A DNA stretch of 64,000 nucleotides from Nocardioides sp. T2.26MG-1 (GCF_950101795.1 NZ_CATNLZ010000023.1:1-64000), one strand, 5' to 3'; positions 1 to 8,101 are shown, counted from the first letter of the stretch. A program made the numbers and translations. Notes: a model not told the origin generated them from the sequence alone.

Positions 1-41
1 GACCGCACCTCCAGCGGTACTGACTGCCGAGGATCACCGGC

Positions 42-83
42 CCGGTGGTTTCGAGGCTCGCTGCGCTCGCACCTCAACCACCG
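42..83. repeat. REP-like palindrome (GGTGGTTTCGAGG / CCTCAACCACC)
   Basis: Near-palindromic 42-bp element with outer arms CCGGTGGTT and AACCACCGG around a CGAGG...CCTC inner arm and a GCTCGCTGCGCTCG-like loop. A related copy lies inside hyuA (34869-34908) and another at the end of arcC (47842-47885). A degenerate one lies at 193-222. Confidence 0.75.
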
Positions 84-192
84 GCGGAGGTGGCGGCCGG
101 GGAGCCGGCCGCGGGCAGCGACCCGAGGCGCGCCGTACCCGCGTCGCTGCCACGGACCGCAACCCCCGACGGCCGTGGGTGAAGCACACGCA

Positions 193-222
193 CCCGTGGT
201 CTCGACAAGCTCGACCACCGGG
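193..222. repeat. Short palindrome of the same repeat family
   Basis: CCCGTGGTCTCGACAAGCTC is followed by GACCACCGGG. The arms CCGTGGTC and GACCACCGG are complementary with small differences. It looks like a shortened member of the GGTGGTTTCGA repeat family seen at 42-83. Confidence 0.5.
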
Positions 223-289
223 CATCGCCCGACCACGACTCGGACCTTGTCCTCTTGACGCCTGCCGCCGCGATCCGCACCGTTGACCC

Positions 290-937
290 ATGTCGCTCGC
301 GGCCAGCTGTGTGCGGTGCTCCGCCCCCGTGCTGGAAGCGCCGGACGACCCGCTCGGCCGCTGGGCGTGCCCGGAGCACGGCCTGACCCACGCGCTGTGG
401 CACGCCGAGGAGGCGTCGTACGCCGCGTTCGCGGAGCACCTGGGTGCGTCGCGGGCGTTCCCGACCTACCTGCCCTGGCCCCTCGGCCCGGGGTGGAGCG
501 TGACCGACTTCGCGGCCGTCGGGGACGGGCCCGAGCAGGCGCGGGCGACGCTGACCTGCATCTCGGGCACCAGTGAGCTCGACGGGCCGGTGGACGTCCT
601 CGTGGTGCTCGAGGAGGCCGGCACCGGGCTCGGTGCGCGCTGCGCGAGCACCCGGTACGACGACCCCGGCACCGAGATCATCCACCGCCCGCCGGCGGTG
701 CGGATCCGCATCGACAGCCTGTCGGTGAGCCTGTGGGACGTGTCGACGAGCAGCGCGGACGGGGAGTTCGACCGGTCCGTGGTGGCCGGCGAGGCGGGTG
801 GGCGCTGGCTCTGGATCGTGCTCCGCCCGGCCTCGGCGCTGCTGCTGCTGGGCGACGACTGGATCCTGCGCGACGTGTCCCGTCTGGGCCCCCAGCTGGT
901 CGAGCTGCCGTTCGGAGGACCGCGCCCGACCTGGTGA
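290..937 (+). CDS. DUF6758 family protein
   Basis: A 215-residue cytoplasmic protein of unknown function. The N-terminus carries a zinc-ribbon-like cysteine pattern (C7, C10 and C27 in CVRC and ACPEHG). It is followed by the family's typical segment with LPWPLGPGW and a GDGPEQARAT stretch, then a beta-rich body with no membrane segment or signal peptide. In actinomycetes this family is characteristically found immediately upstream of a PHP-domain gene, which is the case here (32-bp gap). The ATG at 290 was chosen because it keeps the first CxxC close to the N-terminus. An overlapping frame starting at 283 is not supported. The family call is from recognition of the sequence pattern. Confidence 0.8.
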   Translation: MSLAASCVRCSAPVLEAPDDPLGRWACPEHGLTHALWHAEEASYAAFAEHLGASRAFPTYLPWPLGPGWSVTDFAAVGDGPEQARATLTCISGTSELDGPVDVLVVLEEAGTGLGARCASTRYDDPGTEIIHRPPAVRIRIDSLSVSLWDVSTSSADGEFDRSVVAGEAGGRWLWIVLRPASALLLLGDDWILRDVSRLGPQLVELPFGGPRPTW

Positions 938-957
938 GCCCGCGGACCGGCAGCGCT

Positions 958-970
958 TAGGCTGCACGGA
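958..970 (+). promoter_or_regulatory. Leaderless-type -10 (TAGGCT) before the PHP gene
   Basis: TAGGCT at 958-963 is followed by six bases and then the ATG at 970, so the predicted transcript starts at or next to the start codon. There is no Shine-Dalgarno sequence in front of this ATG. Confidence 0.5.
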
Positions 971-1845
971 TGCGCATCGACCTCCACACGCACTCGCGTG
1001 CCAGCGACGGGACCGACAGCCCGTCCGGCCTGGTGCGGGCGGCCGCGGACGCGGGGCTCGACGTGCTGGCGATCACCGACCACGACACCGCCGCCGGTTG
1101 GGCGGAGGCGTCCGCGGCGGCCGCGGAGGTCGGGGTGGAGCTGGTTCCCGGCATGGAGATCAGCACCCGCCACCACGGGCGCAGCGTGCACCTGCTGGCC
1201 TACCTGCCGGACCCGACGTACGGCCCGCTCACCGAGCAGCTCGGCCAGGTGCTCCGCGGCCGCGGGTCACGGGTGCCGGTGATGATCGAGCGGCTCCGGG
1301 GGCTCGGCATCGACATCACCGCCGACGACGTGCGCCGGGCGTCCGACGGCACCGCGGCGCCGGGTCGCCCGCACGTGGCGGACGCGCTGGTCTCGCTCGG
1401 GGTGGTGGCCGACCGCGACGCGGCGTTCGCGACGTACCTCGGCTGGGGCAAGCCGGCCCACATCGACCGCTACGCGATCCCGCTGGTCGACGCGCTGCGG
1501 CTGGTGGCCGAGGCCGGGGGAGCCGCGGTGGTCGCGCACCCCTGGGGCCGCGGCGGGCTGGGCCGCCCGGACGAGGACACGCTCGGGGAGCTGCAGGAGG
1601 TGGGCCTGGCCGGCATCGAGGTCGACCACCAGGACCACGACGCCGAGGCTCGCGACCGGCTGCGGGCGATCGCGCGCAACCTGAGCCTGGTCGTGACCGG
1701 GTCGAGCGACTACCACGGGGACGGCAAGACCGACCACGAGCTCGGCTGCAACACGACCGAGCCGGACGAGTACTCCCGGCTGCTCGAGCTCGCCCGGGAG
1801 GCGTCGCGGCGCTCGGGCCGGGTCACCCCCGCCGTCGTGGGCTGA
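970..1845 (+). CDS. PHP domain metal-dependent phosphoesterase
   Basis: A 291-residue PHP-domain hydrolase. The N-terminal signature DLHTHSRASDGT supplies the first metal-binding histidines (H6, H8). ITDHDT follows, then the metal ligands around GMEIS and HVADAL, AHPWG, and the C-terminal GSSDYHG. These fit the YciV/RNase AM-like PHP group, whose characterised members act on 3',5'-bisnucleotides or trim short oligoribonucleotides. Which substrate this copy uses cannot be read from the sequence. It follows DUF6758 in the same orientation but seems to have its own promoter: a TAGGCT -10 box sits six bases before the ATG. Confidence 0.88.
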   Translation: MRIDLHTHSRASDGTDSPSGLVRAAADAGLDVLAITDHDTAAGWAEASAAAAEVGVELVPGMEISTRHHGRSVHLLAYLPDPTYGPLTEQLGQVLRGRGSRVPVMIERLRGLGIDITADDVRRASDGTAAPGRPHVADALVSLGVVADRDAAFATYLGWGKPAHIDRYAIPLVDALRLVAEAGGAAVVAHPWGRGGLGRPDEDTLGELQEVGLAGIEVDHQDHDAEARDRLRAIARNLSLVVTGSSDYHGDGKTDHELGCNTTEPDEYSRLLELAREASRRSGRVTPAVVG

Positions 1846-1864
1846 GAGTCGCCCCGGCCGGGCG

Positions 1865-2641
1865 TCACTTCCGGCCGAGGGCCTGGAACCGCTGCAGCAC
1901 CGACGTCGGCACCAGCCGGGCGGCCGTGCTGATCGCCTTGTACTGGGCGCCCGGGATCGAGAACGCCTTGCCGCGCGCGTGGTCCTTGAGCGCCTGCGCG
2001 ACGAGCTCGTCCGCGTCGAGCCACAGGAACTCCGGCGCCGAGTCGCGGCGCACGCCCATCCGCTCGTGGAACTCGGTCTTGGTGAAGCCCGGGCACAGGC
2101 AGGTGACGCCGACGCCCTGGGAGGCGTACTCGTAGTGCGCCCACTCGGAGAAGCTGTTCACCCAGGCCTTGGCGGCCGAGTAGGAGCCCCGGGGCAGGAA
2201 CGACGCGACGCTCGAGACGTTGATGATCCCGCCGCTGCCGCGCTGCGACATCGGGGCGAGCGCCGCGTGGCTGAGCCGCATCACCGCGGTCACGAGCACG
2301 TCGAGCATCGCCTGCTCGTCCTCCACGGAGTTGTCGAGGAACCGCTTCTTGAGGCCGAAGCCGGCGTCGTTGACCAGCAGGTCGACGGGTCGCGCGGCGT
2401 CGGCGAGGCGCGCCTCGACGGCCGCGAGCTGGCCGCGGTCGGTGAGGTCGGCGGGGAGCACCTCGACCAGCACGTCGTACGCCGTGCGGAGCTCCTCGGC
2501 CTCGGCCTCCAGCCGAGCCGCGTCGCGGGCGACGAGGACGAGGTCGTAGCCCTGCTGGGCGAGCTGGTGGGCGAAGGAGCGGCCGATGCCCGCGGTGGGG
2601 CCGGTGACCAGGGCCGTTCTCGAGGAGGCGGTGCGCGACAT
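1865..2641 (-). CDS. Short-chain dehydrogenase/reductase (SDR)
   Basis: A 258-residue NAD(P)-dependent oxidoreductase of the classical SDR fold. The cofactor motif TGPTAGIG lies at about residues 13-20, the structural NDAG (variant of NNAG) at 91-94, the catalytic serine in NVSS near 143, and the YSAAK motif places Tyr154 and Lys158. The substrate is unknown; it resembles actinobacterial 'SDR family NAD(P)-dependent oxidoreductase' proteins near ParA genes. The ATG at 2641 was chosen because the protein then begins eight residues before the first beta strand. The open frame continues upstream, but only as the shadow of parA. It is divergent from parA across a 132-bp gap. Confidence 0.88.
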   Translation of the reverse strand: MSRTASSRTALVTGPTAGIGRSFAHQLAQQGYDLVLVARDAARLEAEAEELRTAYDVLVEVLPADLTDRGQLAAVEARLADAARPVDLLVNDAGFGLKKRFLDNSVEDEQAMLDVLVTAVMRLSHAALAPMSQRGSGGIINVSSVASFLPRGSYSAAKAWVNSFSEWAHYEYASQGVGVTCLCPGFTKTEFHERMGVRRDSAPEFLWLDADELVAQALKDHARGKAFSIPGAQYKAISTAARLVPTSVLQRFQALGRK

Positions 2642-2773
2642 GAGAGAAGTCAAACAGGTGGCTGCACGATCTCGGCACCGACGTCCGGCATGATGGGCCT
2701 CGATGAGCACCCCGCGACGTTCTTCGTCTCCCCCGCTCCGCTCCTCCGGCGAACCACGGCGCGGGGACCCCGC

Positions 2774-3574
2774 ATGACCACGACACTCGCGATCGCCAAC
2801 CAGAAGGGCGGGGTCGCCAAGACGACCACGGTCGCCTCGGTGGGGGCAGCCCTCGCGGAGCTCGGTCACTCGGTGCTGCTCGTCGACCTCGACCCGCAGG
2901 CGTGCCTGACGTTCTCGCTCGGCATCGACCCCGAGGACCTCGAGCTGTCGGTGCACCACGTGCTCACCAAGGGCCTGGACCCGGCCGAGGTGATCATCGA
3001 GACCGAGGACGGCGTCGACCTGGTGCCGGCCACGATCGAGCTGGCCCGCGCCGAGGCCGAGCTGCTCACCCGCACCGGTCGCGAGCACGTGCTCAGGAGC
3101 ATGATCGAGGCGCTCGACGAGGCCGAGCTCTCCTACGACTGGGTGCTGCTCGACTGCCCGCCCTCGCTGGGCGTGCTGACCGTGGCGGCGCTGACCGCCG
3201 CCGACGGGGTGCTGATCCCGCTGCAGTGCGAGACGCTGTCGCACCGCGGCGTGGGCCAGCTGCTCGACACGGTCTACGACGTACGCCGCTTCACCAACCG
3301 CGGGCTCGAGGTCTGGGGCGTGCTCCCGACGCTGTACGACGGGCGCACCAACCACTCCCGCACGGTGCTCGAGACCATCTCCGACACCTACGACCTCGAG
3401 GTGATCGAGCCGCCGATCCCCAAGACCATCAAGTTCGCCGAGGCGCCCGCGGCGGGCCGCTCGATCCTGGCGACCAGCCGCAGCAGCAAGGGCGCGAAGG
3501 CCTACCGCGACGTCGCGGAGAACCTCGTCAGCCGCTCGCAGCGGCCGAAGCCGAAGAAGAAGGCGAAGAAGTGA
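2774..3574 (+). CDS. ParA/MinD-type P-loop ATPase
   Basis: A 266-residue ParA-family ATPase. It opens with a deviant Walker A motif, KGGVAKTTT at residues 11-19. This has the signature lysine K11 and the P-loop lysine K16. LLVDLDPQ (Walker A') and VLLDCPPSLG (Walker B) follow. The C-terminus is a basic KPKKKAKK tail that could bind DNA. No ParB gene is adjacent, so this is probably an orphan ParA-like protein rather than the chromosomal partition ATPase. The ATG at 2774 places KGG in the usual position. An in-frame ATG at 2690 would add 28 residues unlike the family. A GCGGGG-A-CCCCGC hairpin sits directly before the start. Confidence 0.85.
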   Translation: MTTTLAIANQKGGVAKTTTVASVGAALAELGHSVLLVDLDPQACLTFSLGIDPEDLELSVHHVLTKGLDPAEVIIETEDGVDLVPATIELARAEAELLTRTGREHVLRSMIEALDEAELSYDWVLLDCPPSLGVLTVAALTAADGVLIPLQCETLSHRGVGQLLDTVYDVRRFTNRGLEVWGVLPTLYDGRTNHSRTVLETISDTYDLEVIEPPIPKTIKFAEAPAAGRSILATSRSSKGAKAYRDVAENLVSRSQRPKPKKKAKK

Positions 3575-4260
3575 GCGCCCACCGCGGTGCCCCGGTGCGG
3601 CCGCGCTACGGCCGGCTGGCCGCGCTCGGCTCCTCGCTCTCGGTCACGGTGGTCGCGGTGCTCGGCGGCACCGGCGTGCTGCCCTCGGCCGTGGGAGACC
3701 CGCGCGACGCCGCGTCCGCGATCGAGAAGGTCGCCGACCCGCTGCCCTCCACGGACCCGGCCGCCGGGTCGTCCGGGGACCTGGCGGCGACCGGGACCGG
3801 CGTCGAGGACGAGGCCGTCGGGACGGACACCGGGACCGACCCGGTCGACGACACCGCGTTGCCGACCGGCACCGGCCACGGCAAGCGGATCGTGTTCAGC
3901 GAGAGCCGGCAGCGGGTGTGGCTGGTGAGCCGCGCGAAGCACGTCGAGCGCACCTACCTGGTCTCCGGGAGCCTCACCGACAACCTCGACCCGGGCACCT
4001 ACTCGGTCTACTCGCGCTCCGAGCAGGCCTGGGGCGTCGACGACTCCGGGACCATGCGCTACTTCGTGCGCTTCACCCAGGGCGACACCGGTGCCGCGAT
4101 CGGCTTCCACGACATCCCGATCGACGAGGGCGAGCCGGTGCAGACGCTCGACCAGCTCGGCACCCCGCAGTCGCACGGCTGCGTGCGGCAGAAGCGCTCC
4201 GACGCCAAGGCGCTCTGGGAGTTCGCGCCGCTCGGCACCACGGTCGTCGTCACCGCCTGA
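3571..4260 (+). CDS. L,D-transpeptidase-like YkuD-domain protein, membrane-anchored
   Basis: A 229-residue protein with a basic N-terminus, one hydrophobic segment (about residues 15-35), a Thr/Asp/Gly-rich low-complexity linker, and a C-terminal YkuD-like domain. The hallmark SHGCVR motif puts the catalytic cysteine at residue 204, with the upstream histidine in GFHDIP. Enzymes of this family make 3-3 crosslinks in peptidoglycan or attach proteins to it outside the membrane. The GTG start at 3571 overlaps the parA stop (GTGA), indicating translational coupling with the ParA-like gene. A perfect terminator-like palindrome follows the stop. Confidence 0.82.
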   Translation: MSAHRGAPVRPRYGRLAALGSSLSVTVVAVLGGTGVLPSAVGDPRDAASAIEKVADPLPSTDPAAGSSGDLAATGTGVEDEAVGTDTGTDPVDDTALPTGTGHGKRIVFSESRQRVWLVSRAKHVERTYLVSGSLTDNLDPGTYSVYSRSEQAWGVDDSGTMRYFVRFTQGDTGAAIGFHDIPIDEGEPVQTLDQLGTPQSHGCVRQKRSDAKALWEFAPLGTTVVVTA

Positions 4261-4267
4261 GATCACC

Positions 4268-4298
4268 TCGACCCGCCCGAAGCTCTCGGGCGGGTCGA
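4268..4298. terminator. Bidirectional terminator-like palindrome
   Basis: Arms TCGACCCGCCCGA and TCGGGCGGGTCGA (13 bp, perfect) surround a five-base loop. It lies between the convergent L,D-transpeptidase and helicase genes. There is no T-tract. A nearly identical palindrome lies inside the fdrA coding sequence at 19833-19859. Confidence 0.7.
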
Positions 4299-4315
4299 TG
4301 CGCGGTGCTGGTGAC

Positions 4316-5848
4316 TTACTCGGTGGCGGTCGCCTGCGCGGTGCCGCCGGCCTCGCCGCCGCCACTGCCGCCGGAACGGCGACGGCTGCGCGAGCGGCTG
4401 CGGCTGCGGGACGCGCCGGAGCGGGCCTCGCCGCCCTCGGCGGGCGCCTCGGCGGAGGAGGCGGCCGGTGCGGAGCCCGCAGTGGCGGCTCCGCCGGAGC
4501 GGGTGCGGGTCCGGCTGCGGTTGCGGTTGCGCTCGCCACCGGAGCGCTCGCGGCCACCGCGGTCGCCACCCCGGTCGCCACGGTCCTCGCGGGGCTTGCG
4601 CTCCACCGGTGCGGCGTCAACGATGCGGCCCTTGGTGCCCGGGGCGATGCCCTGGTCGTGGTAGAGGTGCTCGGAGGTCGAGTAGGTCTCCTGCGGCTCG
4701 TCGAACGGCAGGTCGAGCGCCTTGTTGATCATCTTCCAGCGGGCCAGGTCGGGCCAGTCGACGAAGGTGATCGCGATGCCCGAGGCGCCGGCGCGGCCGG
4801 TGCGGCCGATCCGGTGGATATAGGTCTTCTCATCCTCGGGGCAGGTGTAGTTGATGACGTGCGAGACGCCGGCGACGTCGATGCCGCGGGCGGCCACGTC
4901 GGTGGCGACCAGCACCCGGAGCTTGTCCTCGCGGAACCGGTTCAGCGCCTTCTCGCGGGCGACCTGGGCCATGTCGCCGTGCAGCGGGCTCGCGCTGAAG
5001 CCGCGCTCGGCCAGGTCGTCGGCCACCCGCTGCGCCTGGCGCTTGGTGCGGGTGAACACGATGATCTTGCCGGCGTCCTCGGCCTGCAGCACGCGGCCGA
5101 TGATCTCGGGCTTGTCGAGGTCGTGCGCCTGGTAGATGAACTGCGCGGTCGCGGGCACGGTGGCGTTCTCGTACGACGACTCCGCGCGGATGTTCATCGG
5201 GTGGCGCATGTGGGTGCGCGCGAGCGAGACGATCGCGGCCGGCATCGTGGCCGAGAACAGCATCGTCTGGCGGGTCTCGGGGGTCATCGACAGGATCCGC
5301 TCGACGTCGGGCAGGAAGCCCAGGTCGAGCATCTCGTCGGCCTCGTCGAGCACCAGCGCGTGCACGTGGGAGATGTCCAGCGCGCGGCGGTTGCACAGGT
5401 CGATGAGCCGGCCGGGGGTGCCGACGACGATGTCGACGCCGCTGGCGAGCGTGTCGAGCTGGGTGTCGTAGCCGACGCCGCCGTACACCGTGAGGACCCG
5501 GAGACCCAGGTCCTTGCTGGCGAGGTGGAGGTCGTTGGACACCTGGAGCGCGAGCTCGCGGGTCGGGGCGACGATCAGCGCCTGCGGCTTGCCCTGCGGC
5601 AGGTCCGCGTAGGCCGGGTCGGTCGGGGTGACGCTGCGCTGCAGCACCGGGATGCCGAACGCCAGCGTCTTGCCGGTGCCGGTGCGGGCCTGCCCGATGA
5701 GGTCGGTGCCGAGGAGGGCGACCGAGAGGGTCATCTCCTGGATGGCGAAGGGGGTGACGATGTTGGCGCGCTCGAGGGCGTCGCAGATCTCGGGAAGCAC
5801 CCCGAGCTCTCGGAAGGTGGTCAGGGTCTTGTCGCTTTCGTGAGTCAG
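4316..5848 (-). CDS. rhlE: DEAD-box RNA helicase, RhlE-like
   Basis: A DEAD-box ATP-dependent RNA helicase of about 510 residues that acts in RNA remodelling or decay. Visible motifs in order: Q-motif region (FAIQ), motif I ARTGTGKT, Ia PTRELALQ, TPGR, II LDEADEM, III SAT, IV FTRTK, V ATDVAARGID and VI HRIGRTGRAG. The C-terminus is an Arg/Ser/Gly-rich tail typical of RNA binding. The first conventional start (GTG at 5800) would remove the segment FRELG, which contains the aromatic residue ahead of the Q motif. The family N-terminus THESDKTL is encoded upstream, preceded by CTG at 5848 and closed by a TGA at 5857. I therefore place the start at this CTG. The neighbour is the ferritin-like gene, as in Mycobacterium (Rv3211/Rv3210c). 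Confidence 0.88.
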   Translation of the reverse strand: MTHESDKTLTTFRELGVLPEICDALERANIVTPFAIQEMTLSVALLGTDLIGQARTGTGKTLAFGIPVLQRSVTPTDPAYADLPQGKPQALIVAPTRELALQVSNDLHLASKDLGLRVLTVYGGVGYDTQLDTLASGVDIVVGTPGRLIDLCNRRALDISHVHALVLDEADEMLDLGFLPDVERILSMTPETRQTMLFSATMPAAIVSLARTHMRHPMNIRAESSYENATVPATAQFIYQAHDLDKPEIIGRVLQAEDAGKIIVFTRTKRQAQRVADDLAERGFSASPLHGDMAQVAREKALNRFREDKLRVLVATDVAARGIDVAGVSHVINYTCPEDEKTYIHRIGRTGRAGASGIAITFVDWPDLARWKMINKALDLPFDEPQETYSTSEHLYHDQGIAPGTKGRIVDAAPVERKPREDRGDRGGDRGGRERSGGERNRNRSRTRTRSGGAATAGSAPAASSAEAPAEGGEARSGASRSRSRSRSRRRSGGSGGGEAGGTAQATATE

Positions 5849-5907
5849 CCGGGTTCAACCGAGTGAATGTCGGATGCGGCGGACTCAGGAACTGCGGTCT
5901 GCCGCGC

Positions 5908-5943
5908 ACATACGCGGCCCAAACGGGCCCATACGCGGGTCGC
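5908..5943. repeat. Direct repeat CATACGCGG x2 in the helicase/ferritin-like intergenic region
   Basis: The nonamer CATACGCGG occurs twice, about 23 bp apart, with GGCCC/GGGCCC segments between. It lies in the 139-bp gap between two divergent genes and could serve the helicase promoter. No function is established. Confidence 0.35.
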
Positions 5944-5975
5944 GCCGGGCGACCCGAACGCCCTCAGTCTATCGG

Positions 5976-5988
5976 TAGGGTGCGCACG
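5976..5988 (+). promoter_or_regulatory. Leaderless-type -10 (TAGGGT) before the ferritin-like gene
   Basis: TAGGGT at 5976-5981 is followed by six bases and the GTG start at 5988. No ribosome binding site is present. Confidence 0.5.
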
Positions 5989-6701
5989 TGCCCTCATCCC
6001 CGCCGGACGACTCGTCCACTCTCGCAGGCGTCGCGTTCCAGGACCCGGAGTACCGCGAGGCGGTGGTCGACCTCCTCGGGGCGATCGCCTACGGCGAGAT
6101 CTCGGCGTTCGAGCGCCTCGCCGAGGACGCCAAGCTGGCGCCGACGCTCGAGGACAAGGTCGCGATCGCGAGCATGGCGGCCGCGGAGTTCGCCCACGTC
6201 GCGCGCCTCAACACCCGCCTCGCCGAGCTGGGCGCCGACCCGTTCGAGGCGATGGCGCCGTTCGTGGCCGCGATCGACCGCTTCCACGAGCACACCGCGC
6301 CCGCGGACTGGTACGAGGGCCTGATCAAGGCGTACGTCGGGGACGGCCTCGCCAACGACTTCTACCGCGAGATCGCGGCCTACCTCGACACCGACACCCG
6401 CGACCTGATCGTGGCCTCGCTGGAGGACTCCGGGCACGCGGCGTTCGTCGTCGACCGGGTCCGCGCCGCGATCGCCGCCGACCACCGCCTCGGCGGCCGG
6501 CTGGCGCTGTGGGGCCGCCGGCTGATGGGGGAGGCCCTCACCCAGGCCCAGCGGGTCGCGGCCGACCGCGACGCGCTCTCGGCGCTGCTGGCGGGTGGTG
6601 TGGACCGTCCCGGCCTCGACCTGGCCGCGATCGGCCGGATGTTCACCCGGATCACCGAGCGGCACGCCGAGCGGATGGCCGAGCTCGGGCTCGCGAGCTA
6701 G
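5988..6701 (+). CDS. Ferritin-like fold protein (MiaE-like family)
   Basis: A 237-residue all-helical protein of the ferritin-like superfamily, similar to the actinobacterial proteins sometimes annotated as tRNA-(ms2io6A)-hydroxylase-like. Glu and His pairs compatible with a di-iron site recur along the helices: AYGEISAFERL, AAAEFAHVARL, FYREIAAYL and LEDSGHAAF. The true activity is not established for the actinobacterial group. Position beside the RhlE helicase is conserved in Mycobacterium (Rv3210c next to Rv3211). The GTG start at 5988 is supported by a -10 hexamer six bases upstream. Confidence 0.75.
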   Translation: MPSSPPDDSSTLAGVAFQDPEYREAVVDLLGAIAYGEISAFERLAEDAKLAPTLEDKVAIASMAAAEFAHVARLNTRLAELGADPFEAMAPFVAAIDRFHEHTAPADWYEGLIKAYVGDGLANDFYREIAAYLDTDTRDLIVASLEDSGHAAFVVDRVRAAIAADHRLGGRLALWGRRLMGEALTQAQRVAADRDALSALLAGGVDRPGLDLAAIGRMFTRITERHAERMAELGLAS

Positions 6702-6707
6702 GACCGG

Positions 6708-7070
6708 TCAGCCGATCCCGCCGGCGTGGTCCGCGGTGAGGGTCCCCGCGAGCACCACGGGCGCGAGGAAGAGCAGCGGGTACGCGACGTGGCGGTACAC
6801 GCGGGCCCGCAGCACGGTGAGGACCGCGCCCAGGAAGTAGACGGTCAGTCCGGCGCTCGCCGCCAGGCCGACCGCGGGGAGCCAGACCCCGGCCACCAGC
6901 CCGGCCGCCCCCAGGGTCTTCGCGGTGCCGAGCCACGGCCACCAGCTGCGGGGGACGCCGTACTCGGCCAGGTTGTCGACCACCCACGGCTGGTGGGTCA
7001 GGACGGCGTACGCCGAGTAGCCGACCCAGGCCGCGACGAGGATGACGATCAGGGTTGTCAAGGTGTCCAT
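6708..7070 (-). CDS. DoxX family membrane protein
   Basis: A 120-residue integral membrane protein with four predicted hydrophobic helices (roughly residues 4-24, 48-66, 70-86 and 92-110) and the short DoxX-family layout, including the LGTAKTLGAAGLV segment. DoxX-like proteins are often tied to redox and thiol stress; this copy has no assigned partner. It lies 37 bp downstream of an ECF41-type sigma factor gene on the same strand. A sequence resembling the ECF41 promoter lies in that gap, so it may be a direct target. Confidence 0.8.
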   Translation of the reverse strand: MDTLTTLIVILVAAWVGYSAYAVLTHQPWVVDNLAEYGVPRSWWPWLGTAKTLGAAGLVAGVWLPAVGLAASAGLTVYFLGAVLTVLRARVYRHVAYPLLFLAPVVLAGTLTADHAGGIG

Positions 7071-7078
7071 GCCGACTC

Positions 7079-7105
7079 GACACGTCCGCGCCGAGGAGTG
7101 TGACG
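7079..7105 (-). promoter_or_regulatory. Candidate ECF41-type promoter for doxX
   Basis: Read on the minus strand, CGTCACA (7105-7099) is followed after 16 bases by TGTC (7082-7079). As I recall, the ECF41 consensus is TGTCACA, about 16 bases, then CGTC; this matches 6/7 and 3/4 positions. The DoxX start codon lies nine bases further on. The site overlaps the end of the sigma factor gene. Confidence 0.35.
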
Positions 7106-7107
7106 GC

Positions 7108-8055
7108 TCAGCCGAGGTCGAGCCGGGCGAGACGCTCCGGGTCGGCGAGCACGTCGACGGCGACGATCCGGCCGCCGGTGACCGTGAACGCCATCACCAC
7201 CTGCGGCCGCCCGTGCGGGGCGACCACGGCGCCCGGCGCACCGTTGACGAGCACGCGCCGCACGAACGGGGCGAGCCGGCGCGTGAGCACCGCCTGCCTC
7301 GCCACCCGGTCGCTGCCCCGGACCAGCAGGTTCAGCTGCGGCCGCGCCGTACCGCCGTCGGAGCGCAGCACGACGTCGGGGTCGAGGATCGCGACCAGCG
7401 CCTCGAAGTCACCGTCGTGTGAGGCCGCGAAGAACGCGTCGACGGCCTCGTGCTGGCGGGCCGGGTCGGGGTCGGGGGGCGGCGCGTCGACCCGGACCCG
7501 TCGCCGGGCCCGGCTGGCGAGCTGGCGCGCGGCGGCCGGGGACCGGTCGACGATCGGCGCGACCTCGTCGAAGGCGACGCCGAACATGTCGTGGAGCACG
7601 AAGGCCACCCGCTCGGCGGGGGTCAGGGTCTCGAGGACGACCATCAACGCCAGGCCCACGTGGTCGGCGAGCAGCGCGGACTGCTCCGGGTCGATGCCGG
7701 GCTCCGGGCTGACCACGGGGTCGGGGATCCGGACCAGCGGCTCCTCCCGCCGCTGCCGGCGCGAGCGCAGCACGTTGAGGCAGACCCGGGAGGTGACCGT
7801 GGTCAGCCAGGCCGCGGGGTTGGCGACCGGCTCGAGGTCGGCGCGGCTCACGCGCAGCCAGGTCTCCTGGAGCGCGTCGTCGGCGTCCGCGGTGGAGCCC
7901 AGCATCCGGTAGGCCACCGCCCGCAGCCGAGGTCGGTGCGCCTCGAACGCCTCCTCGAGCTGCTGGATCCCTCCCGAGTCCGGCACCCCGTCTCCCTCGT
8001 CCACCGTCTGCGCGACGTCCCCGCCGGTCAGGGCCCACAGGAACGCGGAGAGCAT
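7108..8055 (-). CDS. RNA polymerase sigma factor, ECF41-type (SigJ-like) with SnoaL-like C-terminal domain
   Basis: A 315-residue ECF sigma factor. Region 2 is visible as AYRMLGSTADADDALQETWL and region 4 as the LTPAERVAFVLHDMFG and SPAAARQLASRARRRV helix-turn-helix. After region 4 a SnoaL/NTF2-like domain of about 110 residues follows (from DAFFAASHDGDFEAL). It contains a DGGG-like element (SDGGT) and ends in ADPERLARLDL, corresponding to the NPDKL-type tail of ECF41 proteins. In that group the C-terminal domain itself controls activity, so no anti-sigma gene is expected and none is seen. The downstream DoxX gene is the likely target. It lies 46 bp after the DUF3107 gene. Confidence 0.88.
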   Translation of the reverse strand: MLSAFLWALTGGDVAQTVDEGDGVPDSGGIQQLEEAFEAHRPRLRAVAYRMLGSTADADDALQETWLRVSRADLEPVANPAAWLTTVTSRVCLNVLRSRRQRREEPLVRIPDPVVSPEPGIDPEQSALLADHVGLALMVVLETLTPAERVAFVLHDMFGVAFDEVAPIVDRSPAAARQLASRARRRVRVDAPPPDPDPARQHEAVDAFFAASHDGDFEALVAILDPDVVLRSDGGTARPQLNLLVRGSDRVARQAVLTRRLAPFVRRVLVNGAPGAVVAPHGRPQVVMAFTVTGGRIVAVDVLADPERLARLDLG

Positions 8056-8101
8056 GAGGCGATCGTGCTCCTCGGGGGCGGCGTACCGCCAGCCTCGTGG
8101 A

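Larger units (their letters stand above)
1..289. other. Intergenic stretch at window start with palindromic repeats
   Basis: No convincing complete gene is seen here. A short open frame ending in a TGA at 21-23 could be the last residues of an upstream gene, but too little is present to name it. The stretch holds one full copy of the CCGGTGGTT...AACCACCGG palindrome and a shorter relative at 193-222. It ends just before the DUF6758 start. Confidence 0.5.
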
